Positions 1 through 5,407 of a stretch of 6,549 bases of DNA are shown piece by piece. Positions within the stretch are counted from its first letter, which is position 1; every line of letters starts with the position of its first letter. Made by a program: the position numbers and the translations under genes. Below the pieces are notes generated by a model. It worked only from the letters and a program-made list of their open reading frames with translations, searched no databases and had not been told where the DNA came from. This DNA comes from Nitrospirota bacterium (GTDB taxonomy: Bacteria > Nitrospirota > Nitrospiria > Nitrospirales > UBA8639): contig QIMB01000066.1 in assembly GCA_003233615.1 (NCBI GenBank), forward strand, positions 1 to 6,549, read 5' to 3'.

Positions 1-624
1 CAAGCCCATGACGAGTCGTTATTCGGCCACTTACGCCAATTGCGGAAAACCTTGGCGGATGAACGCGATGTCCCGGCTTATGTCATCTTCTCCGATGTCG
101 CACTGAGACAAATGGCACAGAACTACCCCACAAACGAACAAGAATTCTTACGAATCAGCGGAGTAGGAAGTCGAAAGTTGGAAGAATTTGGAGAAGATTT
201 TCTTGCAGCTATCAATGAATACCTTGAGGGCAACCCTCGACAGCATTTCTCAAATACACCCACTGACACACCATCACTGGCATCGGCACCAGGTAAACAA
301 AAACCCCTGAGTGTCACCATTCAAGAAACACTACGCTTATTTCAAAGGGGCTTTTCTGTAGAACACATCGCCAAACAACGCGGGTTGGTAGTGGGCACCA
401 TCTATAGCCACCTGGAACAAGCCATCCAAGCCGGTGAACCCATAGATATCAATCGGCTCCTAACACCAGACCAGCAAACAACTGAAATCGCAGCAGCTTT
501 TGCGAAAATCGGGATTGGAAATCTAACAGGCGCCAAAGAACTCCTCGACGACCTCTACGACTACGGCCAACTCCGCCTCTTCCGCGCGGTACATGGGGAA
601 AAGGTCAATGAAACACCAACATAA
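1..624 (+). CDS. recQ: RecQ-type ATP-dependent DNA helicase, C-terminal part (5' end outside window)
   Basis: The reading frame is open from base 1 and gives 207 visible residues. A TTG at 40 is an internal Leu, not a start, because in-frame codons before it encode family-like sequence (SLFGHLRQLRKTLA). Residues about 5-78 match the HRDC domain of RecQ helicases, with the characteristic stretch VPAYVIFSDVALRQMA and the helix-hairpin-like ISGVGSRKLEEFG. HRDC domains help RecQ bind DNA structures. A Thr/Pro/Ser-rich linker follows (about 80-102). Then comes a helix-turn-helix segment of the kind found at the C-terminus of many RecQ proteins (about 103-195: LFQRGFSVEHIAKQRGL...LRLFRAVHGE). The helicase core and RQC region must lie upstream. 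The gene converges on the DUF3800 gene with about 38 bases between stop codons. The family assignment is firm; calling it recQ rather than another HRDC protein is inference from the HRDC plus HTH order. Confidence 0.9.
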   Translation, partial: QAHDESLFGHLRQLRKTLADERDVPAYVIFSDVALRQMAQNYPTNEQEFLRISGVGSRKLEEFGEDFLAAINEYLEGNPRQHFSNTPTDTPSLASAPGKQKPLSVTIQETLRLFQRGFSVEHIAKQRGLVVGTIYSHLEQAIQAGEPIDINRLLTPDQQTTEIAAAFAKIGIGNLTGAKELLDDLYDYGQLRLFRAVHGEKVNETPT

Positions 625-662
625 CTTTTAATCATTCATTTTTAAGCTTTCCCCTAAATTCT

Positions 663-1724
663 TTAGGTCAGTCCAGCCAGCGCACGAAAAGCGAATGGTT
701 GCCAATCCAATGGACCGATAACGAAAATAGAGTTAGGCCCCGTGATCTTGTACGCCTCTTGAAACAAGGGGCGAAACTGGCGAAGGATAGAAGCATGAGG
801 GACTGTACAAGTTTCAGTGCACACCCTCACCACAGCTGCTAGGCAGTCAGCTATCTGTAATCCTAATTTTTGTTCTGATTGCTTGAACTCCACCGTACGT
901 AGTCGATCTGTGGGGAATCTCATCTTGTTACCATTTTGTAGATCGATTTCATAGTGGCTCGCGTCTCGAAGCACATTGTGAAACCTGGTGATTGCACTCT
1001 CCGCCTGTAATTGCTCATCATGCACAATACTAACGTTCCGATAATCCACAGTTTCTGCCAGCTCCTGAAATAGCTGAATCAATGCTGAAAAAGTTGTGGA
1101 ATTTGGCGAGTAGTTGTCCCCCATCGGAGTCTCCATTCTCCGCATATCATTCCACAGGCCATCCATGTCGACCGTCAGGAAACCACTTGCGAGTTCGGCG
1201 CAGTCTGGCACAAGCTGTAGTTGTCCAATGATTGTCTTGTAGGCTTCTTCATAGGCTGACCTGTCGTCTCCATTTCGTGCTCGCCACCAACTCTCTAGTG
1301 TTTGACGAGGAAGTGCTTTGTAAATTCTCTGAGCGGCATCTTCCTTGAGAGAAGCATCGAGCTGCCAACTTGATGAGAAACCCGGGTTATACAAACTGTC
1401 CGTATAGTCCTCAATAACCACCGCTGCAGCTGTAAATCGTTTCTCAACCCCAATCATTGAGAATCTAATGCCAGCTTTTAGACACGCAGTTAGGACATAC
1501 AAGATTGCTTTCCGACCTTTAGCGCTCTTGATTAGTCGTTTACCTTTTAGTTCTGGCATTTGGACATTGTACAGCCGACGTGCTTCGGCAACTGCATCAA
1601 TCAGAGTGGCTTCATTGGCAGGAGTAAGCCACACACCAGCTGTGGCATAGACGGGCTGAGCAGGGTCGAAAACCTGGAGCCCTGTGCTTCCTGACTCGTC
1701 AACATATACAGTAATATCACTCAT
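663..1724 (-). CDS. DUF3800 domain protein
   Basis: This 353-aa protein starts with YVDESGSTG (D9, E10, S11, G12), the signature of DUF3800, whose acidic residues are thought to form an RNase H-like metal site. Other family-like motifs are E58-L-K-G-K62, the VHDEQ motif (D236, E237) late in the chain, and LGLQIADCLAAVV with D293. Length and motif order fit a full-length member, and no membrane segment or signal peptide is visible. DUF3800 proteins have no settled general function. They are often seen in accessory and defence-like regions, and a nuclease role is a family-level prediction only. The ATG at 1724 is chosen because it places the DES motif at the usual N-terminal position. No clear Shine-Dalgarno sequence precedes it. 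It lies about 55 bases downstream of the decayed DUF5615 gene and is convergent with recQ. Confidence 0.85.
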   Translation of the reverse strand: MSDITVYVDESGSTGLQVFDPAQPVYATAGVWLTPANEATLIDAVAEARRLYNVQMPELKGKRLIKSAKGRKAILYVLTACLKAGIRFSMIGVEKRFTAAAVVIEDYTDSLYNPGFSSSWQLDASLKEDAAQRIYKALPRQTLESWWRARNGDDRSAYEEAYKTIIGQLQLVPDCAELASGFLTVDMDGLWNDMRRMETPMGDNYSPNSTTFSALIQLFQELAETVDYRNVSIVHDEQLQAESAITRFHNVLRDASHYEIDLQNGNKMRFPTDRLRTVEFKQSEQKLGLQIADCLAAVVRVCTETCTVPHASILRQFRPLFQEAYKITGPNSIFVIGPLDWQPFAFRALAGLT

Positions 1725-1745
1725 AAATTAAAGGAGTCGCCACCC

Positions 1746-1775
1746 TTTATAGGTCGCCTGGATTCTGATTTGAAA
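1746..1775 (-). promoter_or_regulatory. Possible promoter for the DUF3800 gene
   Basis: On the minus strand a TATAAA-like -10 (1746-1751) lies 18 bases from a weak TTTCAA -35 (1770-1775). It would start transcription about 15 bases before the ATG. The -10 is good and the -35 poor, so this is tentative. It overlaps the last codons of the decayed DUF5615 gene, so the DUF3800 gene could have its own transcript. Confidence 0.3.
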
Positions 1776-1779
1776 GGAT

Positions 1780-2064
1780 TCAACTTATTATCAGCAGTGC
1801 CTCATCCAGATTGTTGAGGAATTTATTGATGATACCATCTTCATGGCCGAACAGTTCGCGAATAGGTTAACGGAGGAGGCTTTGATGTAAGAAATTCGAG
1901 TCTTTGGGAACAATGACGAAACTCCGTTCTAAAGCCAATGGGCAGATGGTGTCATCATCATTTCCAGTTAGGCCAAAATCCTTGGCATATTTAGAGCCAG
2001 GAAATATGAAGTCAAGAATGGGGGAGAGTTTAAAGGAGGGATTCTGGTCGAATACCAGCTTTAC
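1780..2064 (-). pseudogene. DUF5615 PIN-like toxin, decayed copy 1
   Basis: From 2064 the frame reads VKLVFDQNPSF, then FPGSKYAKDFGLTGNDDD, then FVIVPKDSNF, the order of motifs in DUF5615 PIN-like nuclease toxins. Decay is visible in four places. The expected ATG at the start is GTA and is fused in frame to the upstream DUF433 sequence. The usual KDSDF acidic motif reads KDSNF. A TAA interrupts the frame at 1867-1869. Compared with the copy at 5563-5893, about 48 bases (16 codons) are missing around that stop. The frame then resumes as IRELFGHEDG and ends DEALLIIS, TGA 1780-1782, matching the other copy's HELFVHEEH...NEALLIIG. Loss of an acidic residue plus a premature stop makes a working nuclease unlikely. 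Confidence 0.85.
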
Positions 2065-2169
2065 CGGTGCAGAAAGTTTCTTCTTGCGGTCAGCAGCAAA
2101 CGAAAGACATGCATGGATATCATCTTTGGTCAATTCGGGGAAGTCACTGATGATCTCGTCTTCCGTCAC
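1867..2169 (-). pseudogene. In-frame fusion ORF: DUF433 C-terminal half joined to truncated DUF5615
   Basis: This open frame runs from a GTG at 2169 and could make a 100-residue protein. Residues 1-35 are the second half of a DUF433 antitoxin (TEDEIISDFPELTKDDIHACLSF...) and residues 36-100 are the first two thirds of a DUF5615 toxin. In the second module the two genes are separate and overlap at the stop/start. Here about 4-5 bases are missing at the junction, which removes both the DUF433 stop and the DUF5615 start. The GTG overlaps the TGA that ends the frameshifted DUF433 N-terminal frame (GTGA at 2166-2169), so reinitiation is conceivable. I regard it as decay; whether any fusion protein is made is unknown. 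Confidence 0.7.
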
Positions 2170-2279
2170 CCCTGAAGCCAGATATTCCAGTACATCAGAG
2201 ACAGTGATCCTCTACCTCTGATACAGGGCTCTCCGCTGCGTTTCCCGGGTTCAATAGTGATGATATCTGCGTAATTCAT
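2065..2279 (-). pseudogene. DUF433 antitoxin, frameshifted copy 1
   Basis: The ATG at 2279 opens MNYADIITIEPGKRSGEPCIRG, the conserved N-terminus of DUF433 proteins, which are DNA-binding antitoxins usually paired with DUF5615 or PIN-type toxins. The frame then goes wrong. Relative to the copies at 5890-6114 and 4404-4568, one base is missing within the CIRGMR-V/I-TV region, near 2212-2213. The shifted frame ends at TGA 2166-2168 after 37 residues. Inserting one base restores RITVSDVLEYLASG, which leads into the frame starting at GTG 2169. The leader just before the ATG (aatatag...) also matches that of the intact copy, so this copy derives from the same module. Confidence 0.85.
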
Positions 2280-2341
2280 GGTTAATATAGTTCGCCGGGG
2301 GCACAAGAATGGCAATAGCCCAAACTTCTTGTAATGGCATT

Positions 2342-3106
2342 TTAACTGCCTTCGTCAGAATCTGGCCACCACATTGCAACTCCTAGCTTAGAGCGAGAGT
2401 AGGCATCTTCGAAGAACGGGAGGTTAGGGGCAATCTCACGAGTGAGTTCCGTTTCCATCGCCAGCCCCTTCCAATGGCGGTGCACGATGATTACAAGCCG
2501 ACCTGTATGAGAGACCAATTCCGCAAGACACAGTCGAAGCTGAGCAGGATGGTTTTCGGAGGAAACCCCTGGCGGACCGGCAGAGTTCACTTGTGGGCTG
2601 ACGTGAAGATTCTCACTATGAAGCCCATAGTCTCGTGACTCAATCAGGTCATCTGACTCGCCAAGCCAATCCTGATACCTTTTTCTCAGTTTCACTGGGC
2701 GAAACTTCCTGTATCGCATGTTTGCATCTGCTGCGAACCACTCATCAGTATGTCCCGGAAATAGCAGAAAGTCTCGGAGTAAAAACTCGACCTCCATAGC
2801 ACCACGCATCGCGTCAAAAACGAGGGAGTTGAGACCAGCAAAGAAGGCTCCTAGGCCTGACTCTATTTGCCCCACAGCCCTGGCCACTAGAGGGCTAACC
2901 TGAGCCAACCTAGCGTCTTCCTTGAATGAGAGTTCAGCTTTGCTCAGATAGTCCAAGGCCTCATCGAGGCCCTTGAGCGTTGCGCCATGACCATACAAGG
3001 CAAGTCTATCCCTGCGATTAGATTCGACGATACCGAGCAGTAATGAAATTCTCGGACAGTTTCGATGGAGTTCATCCAAGAGCATATCAGACTCGTCGTG
3101 ATTCAT
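2342..3106 (-). CDS. Unrecognised 254-aa, mostly alpha-helical protein
   Basis: I do not recognise this gene. The 254-aa product has no signal peptide and no transmembrane segment, and looks largely helical and amphipathic (for example residues 42-115, GLDEALDYLSKAELSF...GAMEVEFLLRDFLLF). Residues 144-170 read YQDWLGESDDLIESRD, then YGLHSENLHVSP. The HSENLHVSP stretch (H163, H168) faintly recalls the Ser/His-containing segment of DUF5677 and HEPN-like helical proteins, but I would not assign it on that basis. The C-terminus has an HRHWKG basic patch (209-214) and a Trp-rich end. The frame is long and free of other strong coding signals. It lies inside the segment that seems to split the duplicated slyD-DUF433 unit, so it is probably acquired cargo. 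No strong ribosome binding site is seen. Confidence 0.75.
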   Translation of the reverse strand: MNHDESDMLLDELHRNCPRISLLLGIVESNRRDRLALYGHGATLKGLDEALDYLSKAELSFKEDARLAQVSPLVARAVGQIESGLGAFFAGLNSLVFDAMRGAMEVEFLLRDFLLFPGHTDEWFAADANMRYRKFRPVKLRKRYQDWLGESDDLIESRDYGLHSENLHVSPQVNSAGPPGVSSENHPAQLRLCLAELVSHTGRLVIIVHRHWKGLAMETELTREIAPNLPFFEDAYSRSKLGVAMWWPDSDEGS

Positions 3107-3340
3107 AAAACTTCACGTGCAGCTAACTAATGAGTGTATTGGTCCATATTGCACTTACTCTGATGCATTATAGCCACCAACGCCCTATCACCTTGGACAC
3201 GATTTTTTAATGTATCTCAAGACTTAGAAAATTTTCTGCCTCCTTAGGTAATGAAAATTACAAAAGGCCTGGTGCGTCTATCCTGTTTTCTAAATCTTAC
3301 GAGACTAGTTTTGATAACCCATTTTTTCATATACAAATTC
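3107..3340. other. AT-rich intergenic stretch without a gene
   Basis: I see no coding frame with family-like content here. Apart from the possible promoter for the 254-aa gene (3167-3196), it is AT-rich filler leading into the palindromic repeats that start at 3341. Confidence 0.6.
3167..3196 (-). promoter_or_regulatory. Possible promoter for the 254-aa gene
   Basis: A perfect TATAAT -10 lies on the minus strand at 3167-3172, about 60 bases before the ATG. The best -35 at 18-base spacing (CCAAGG, 3191-3196) is poor. The -10 match is good but can arise by chance in AT-rich DNA. Confidence 0.35.
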
Positions 3341-3462
3341 GCAGGATGTTCAAAAAGGTTCGTCCAGCAAGGCCACAGGTGATTCGGCGCGCAGAGCGTG
3401 CACAGTTACATGAGCACGGAAAAGCGCCGAGAACGCCGCTGGCGAACTTTTTCAACTCCTGC
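3341..3462. repeat. 122-bp imperfect palindromic element (MITE-like or intergenic repeat)
   Basis: The left arm (3341-3368, beginning GCAGGATGTTCAAAAAGG) pairs with the right arm (3438-3462, ending CAACTCCTGC). The reverse complement of the right arm matches the left arm with only a few gaps. Smaller nested inverted pieces sit inside (TTCGGCGC against GCGCCGAG, and CGTGC against GCACG), so the whole element could fold into one long hairpin. I recall closely similar sequence as a dispersed intergenic repeat in Nitrospira, which is unverified memory. No target-site duplication is evident. Short open frames crossing it are not convincing genes. Confidence 0.7.
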
Positions 3463-3522
3463 TAGCAACCAGCAATGGGCAGTGCCAACTAGAAATTCTT
3501 ACGAGCGCGCACCCCAACGTCC

Positions 3523-3649
3523 GACGCCTGCCGTTTGGCCCAAAGGAGGGAAGCTCTTATCAGCAGGCGGGCCTTGTTTGAGCGTAGCGAGTTGGTCCGC
3601 CCTCCTCAGGTCGGCGGTCTTCCCCTCCGATCTTGCCAAACGGGGCGTC
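3523..3649. repeat. Second palindromic element with nested hairpin
   Basis: The outer arms 3523-3539 and 3635-3649 are complementary apart from a two-base bulge; the core is CCGTTTGGC against GCCAAACGG. Partial complementarity continues inward (GGAGGGAAG against CTTCCCCTCC). It also continues outward toward CACCCCAAC on the left and GTTTTGGGTCC on the right. An inner hairpin pairs GGCGGGCC (3566-3573) with GGTCCGCC (3594-3601). Several overlapping open frames on both strands cross it, as expected of a GC-rich palindrome. It looks like a dispersed repeat or structured noncoding element, distinct from the one at 3341-3462. Confidence 0.65.
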
Positions 3650-3661
3650 AATGGTTTTGGG

Positions 3662-3710
3662 TCCTTTTGCCGAAACAAAAGGAGCTCGGCTGCCGAGACG
3701 AACCTCGGCA
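3662..3710. other. Cluster of small hairpins with two mutually exclusive stems
   Basis: TCCTTTTG (3662-3669) and CAAAAGGA (3676-3683) form an 8-bp stem around a 6-base loop. Next to it, CTCGGC (3685-3690) can pair with GCCGAG (3692-3697). Alternatively TGCCGAG (3691-3697) can pair perfectly with CTCGGCA (3704-3710). The last two cannot form together. No run of T follows, so this is not a plain intrinsic terminator. It may be the end of the palindromic element at 3523-3649. Confidence 0.55.
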
Positions 3711-3792
3711 TCTATCGAATAATTAAATAATTTGCGAAAGAAACTTGAGTCAGATCTTTGATTGGCTAACACCATTCTACGGCTACGACGAT

Positions 3793-3966
3793 CTAATGAC
3801 TATGGCCATGCTCCAGTTCTTCTTTTGTGGCGTCCCGTACATGCACAATTTTTACCTCAAAATTGAGCGCGACACCGGCTAGGCGATAATTGATAGCAAT
3901 AGTAACGTTAGCACCTTTAACTTTGGTCACCATAACATGCAGAGAACTGCCGTCCGGTGCTTGAGG
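3793..3966 (-). pseudogene. Degenerate duplicate of the slyD 3' end
   Basis: The minus strand reads 57 codons in one frame to TAG 3793-3795: APDGSSLHVMVTKVKG, then LAGVALNFEVKIVHVRDATK, then EELEHGHSH. This lines up with the C-terminal part of the SlyD gene at 6170-6549 (APDGTEQHIMVTKVEG...EELDHGHTH...). The highly conserved DINHPLAG motif has become AINYRLAG. The His-rich tail is shorter, lacking the THEGDG piece. A TGA (3967-3969) stops the frame upstream, so there is no start and no FKBP domain. Homology to the intact locus continues about 25 bases past the stop (CGTAGAATGG), then breaks near 3767. It is a remnant, although the frame is still open. Confidence 0.9.
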
Positions 3967-3991
3967 TCAAGAGACTCTATTAATGGTAGGA

Positions 3992-4399
3992 TTAGCGCTT
4001 TCGTGATGAAATGTGCGTTGGCGGCCTTCCAGCACTACGTGGTGTACGCTTGCTCTTCACTTGAAGGGACTTGTCGTCTCTAAGTAAGTTGACACAGTAG
4101 GAATTGAGACTCTCGCCATGACGGAGGGCATCTATGGCTAAGGCTTTGTGCAGATCCCTGCCAACTCTCACGACGAATTTCCCGGAATATTCTTTTCCCG
4201 CAGTGGATTCCGGAAGAGGATCCTTGTCCTCTTGATAAATTTCAATCCATTCTTCTACCGCTTGGCACAGCTCCTTATACACTTTTGCCTCATCGTCCCC
4301 GTGCACACCACCAAGCATCAGGCCTGGGCATGTACCGACGTAGCACTGATCTTCCTCTGACCATTCCACAATTTTAAGATAATGATTACTTGTTTTCAT
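3992..4399 (-). CDS. hicB: HicB-family antitoxin (orphan; toxin partner apparently lost)
   Basis: The 135-aa protein has two parts. Residues about 6-62 (YLKIVEWSEEDQCYVGTCPG...AVEEWIEIY) form the HicB-like degenerate RNase H fold that binds the toxin. Residues about 73-107 (GKFVVRVGRDLHKALAIDA...SLNSYCVNLL) form a ribbon-helix-helix/CopG DNA-binding domain. A Lys/Arg-rich tail (112-135) is an added feature. HicB antitoxins neutralise HicA, a small mRNA-cleaving toxin, and repress the operon. The ATG at 4399 is supported by a GAGGTG Shine-Dalgarno sequence (4405-4410) and by a 3-base overlap with an upstream frame ending at TGA 4396-4398. That upstream frame is only a remnant of a gene tail, so no complete toxin gene accompanies this antitoxin. 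It is distinct from the HicB at 4831-5163. Confidence 0.85.
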   Translation of the reverse strand: MKTSNHYLKIVEWSEEDQCYVGTCPGLMLGGVHGDDEAKVYKELCQAVEEWIEIYQEDKDPLPESTAGKEYSGKFVVRVGRDLHKALAIDALRHGESLNSYCVNLLRDDKSLQVKSKRTPRSAGRPPTHISSRKR

Positions 4400-4461
4400 T
4401 GTGTCACCTCACGAATGACTTTTTCGACATCTCGTTCCTGATATTTCTTGGCGTCATGTCC
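4396..4461 (-). pseudogene. C-terminal remnant of a gene upstream of hicB, possibly a HicA-type toxin
   Basis: In the frame that ends at TGA 4396-4398, overlapping the hicB start, about 20 codons read HDAKKYQERDVEKVIREVTQ. The tight overlap with hicB is typical of a toxin gene translationally coupled to its antitoxin. The AKKYQ...V..V pattern loosely resembles AKDYQVKQVLLAI at the C-terminus of the HicA at 5144-5404. The rest of the gene is gone, and upstream of about 4461 the DNA is DUF433 coding sequence in another frame. The identity of the lost gene is inference. Confidence 0.5.
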
Positions 4462-4568
4462 GAGGCCAAATACTCTAATACATCCGACACTGTTATCCGC
4501 ATCCCTCTAATACAGGACTTGCCAATGCGTTTTCCAGGTTCGCTAGTGATGATATCTGCGTAATTCAT
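4404..4568 (-). pseudogene. DUF433 antitoxin, 3'-truncated copy (chimeric junction)
   Basis: The ATG at 4568 starts MNYADIITSEPGKRIGKSCI, continuing RGMRITVSDVLEYLASDMT, the first 38-39 codons of a DUF433 antitoxin with an undamaged N-terminal frame. Homology to the other copies ends at about 4461, just before the codons for EDEIISDFPEL, and the DNA becomes the tail of a different gene in another frame. The DUF433 frame then runs on as PRNIRNEMSKKSFVR to TGA 4404-4406. A 54-aa product lacking the C-terminal half of the domain is unlikely to be a working antitoxin. An upstream in-frame start at 4598 is possible, but the ATG at 4568 matches both other copies. Translation through this frame would end five bases before the hicB ATG, so it could feed ribosomes to hicB. 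Confidence 0.8.
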
Positions 4569-4738
4569 AGATAATCCTAAAAACAGCAGTTGGATCACGA
4601 AAGTCTACAGAAGCTCTTCACGTACCTAGGAAATTAAAATAATCTCTCATCACCCATAAGGTGCCCACGAGTTTTTAATTCCCCATGCACGTAAATATCT
4701 TACACAGCTTTTTCGCGCTCAACTGCCACTTTTAGGAT

Positions 4739-4770
4739 AATATGGGAACTCGTGACTACAAGAATAACTA
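4739..4770. repeat. Possible fragment of the slyD-DUF433 spacer
   Basis: These 32 bases resemble 6119-6150, the spacer between slyD and the intact DUF433 gene, at about 23 of 32 positions by eye, including CGTGACT and AATAAC. Nothing beyond either end matches. It may be a leftover of another duplication or chance in AT-rich DNA. The surrounding 4599-4830 holds no gene that I can support. Confidence 0.3.
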
Positions 4771-4830
4771 CGGGTTCGATGGCTCTTGCTGCAGAACTAC
4801 GGAGATGCCTTCATAAAGATTGAATTCTAA

Positions 4831-5163
4831 TCAGTGCGAAAGCTTTGCACTAGTCAATCGATTGAGACTCACGCCAGACTCTGCTGCTTCCACAGCGAGA
4901 CGTCGATGAATGTCCGGTGGGACTCTGACCATAAACTTGCCGCTAAAGGGACGGCTTGCCAACGGTTCAGGAATGCTTTCGCGGGTTTTTTTCATGTCGG
5001 TAACCACTTGAGCTACGACCGACCCTATGCCACGAAGCGCAGCTTCTTGCGAAGAAGCTAGCCAGCTAAGACTGGGAAATTCCGCGCAAAGACCGATAAA
5101 TTCTTGATCATTCTCTGACCAGGTCACTCGATAGGTATACAGGTCAGTGCTTCTTACTTTCAT
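4831..5163 (-). CDS. hicB: HicB-family antitoxin of the hicA-hicB pair
   Basis: The 110-aa protein has an N-terminal HicB fold (residues about 8-65: YTYRVTWSENDQEFIGLCAEFPSLSWLA...). It is followed by a ribbon-helix-helix DNA-binding region (about 75-108: GKFMVRVPPDIHRRLAVEA..GVSLNRLTSAKL). It should bind and silence the adjacent HicA and repress the operon. The ATG at 5163 lies inside the 3' end of hicA with a 20-base overlap, and is preceded by AGGAAGGA (5170-5177) at good spacing, so its translation is probably coupled to hicA. Length and domain order are normal for the family, and no damage is seen. It differs clearly in sequence from the orphan HicB at 3992-4399, so the two are not a recent duplication. 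Confidence 0.9.
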   Translation of the reverse strand: MKVRSTDLYTYRVTWSENDQEFIGLCAEFPSLSWLASSQEAALRGIGSVVAQVVTDMKKTRESIPEPLASRPFSGKFMVRVPPDIHRRLAVEAAESGVSLNRLTSAKLSH

Positions 5164-5404
5164 ATTCTATCCTTCCTATCGCCAAGAGAACTTGTTTCAC
5201 CTGATAGTCTTTCGCTTTTCCCTTCGAGCTTTGGATGTTGACTCTAGGGTCACCTAACCACGGTGTTTTGTATATCCTATGACTGGTCCCCTTATGCCGT
5301 GCTGCCCCAAAGTAGTATTCGCAAACCTTAGAAAGATCAGAGAACCGAATGTTACTCGGATTTCTCCGCATTGAGGCAACAATACCTTCGACATGAGCCA
5401 CCAC
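5144..5404 (-). CDS. hicA: HicA-family mRNA interferase toxin
   Basis: The 86-aa frame from GTG 5404 reads VAHVEGIVASMRRNPSNIRF, then DLSKVCEYYFG, then the HicA-type core KGTSHRIYKTPW, GDPRVNIQ, KGKAKDYQVKQVLLAI. HicA toxins have a dsRBD-like fold with one catalytic His in a G-T/S-S-H motif, here H42. They cut translating mRNA. Size and motifs match intact members, followed by the hicB antitoxin with a 20-base overlap. The start is uncertain. GTG at 5404 or 5401 gives the usual N-terminal length, but the promoter just upstream would place the transcript start near 5401. That would mean a leaderless mRNA from the second GTG, a later start, or another promoter. It appears to be the only undamaged toxin gene in the window. 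Confidence 0.88.
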   Translation of the reverse strand: MVAHVEGIVASMRRNPSNIRFSDLSKVCEYYFGAARHKGTSHRIYKTPWLGDPRVNIQSSKGKAKDYQVKQVLLAIGRIEYESKKH

Positions 5405-5407
5405 AAT

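Noticed and set aside
653..667. CCTAAA-TTC-TTTAGG inverted repeat between recQ and the DUF3800 gene as a terminator
   Set aside because: The stem is AT-rich and only 6 bp, overlaps the DUF3800 stop codon, and has no T-run after it on either strand.
1904..2221. Plus-strand open frame of 105 codons, with similar frames at 5688-5984 and 5816-6109
   Set aside because: These are antisense to the DUF433-DUF5615 modules. Their mutual similarity (for example ANERHAWISSLVNSGKSL) follows from duplication of the minus-strand genes, and they match no family.
3341..3710. CRISPR array or transposase gene in the repeat-rich region
   Set aside because: There are no evenly spaced direct repeats and no reading frame with transposase motifs. 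The repeats are inverted, not tandem.
3398..3775. Several overlapping open frames on both strands (3398-3730 +, 3499-3711 -, 3535-3726 +, 3560-3775 -)
   Set aside because: They cross GC-rich palindromic repeats, which keep frames open on both strands. The peptides are low-complexity and Arg/Pro/Ser-rich with no recognisable domain.
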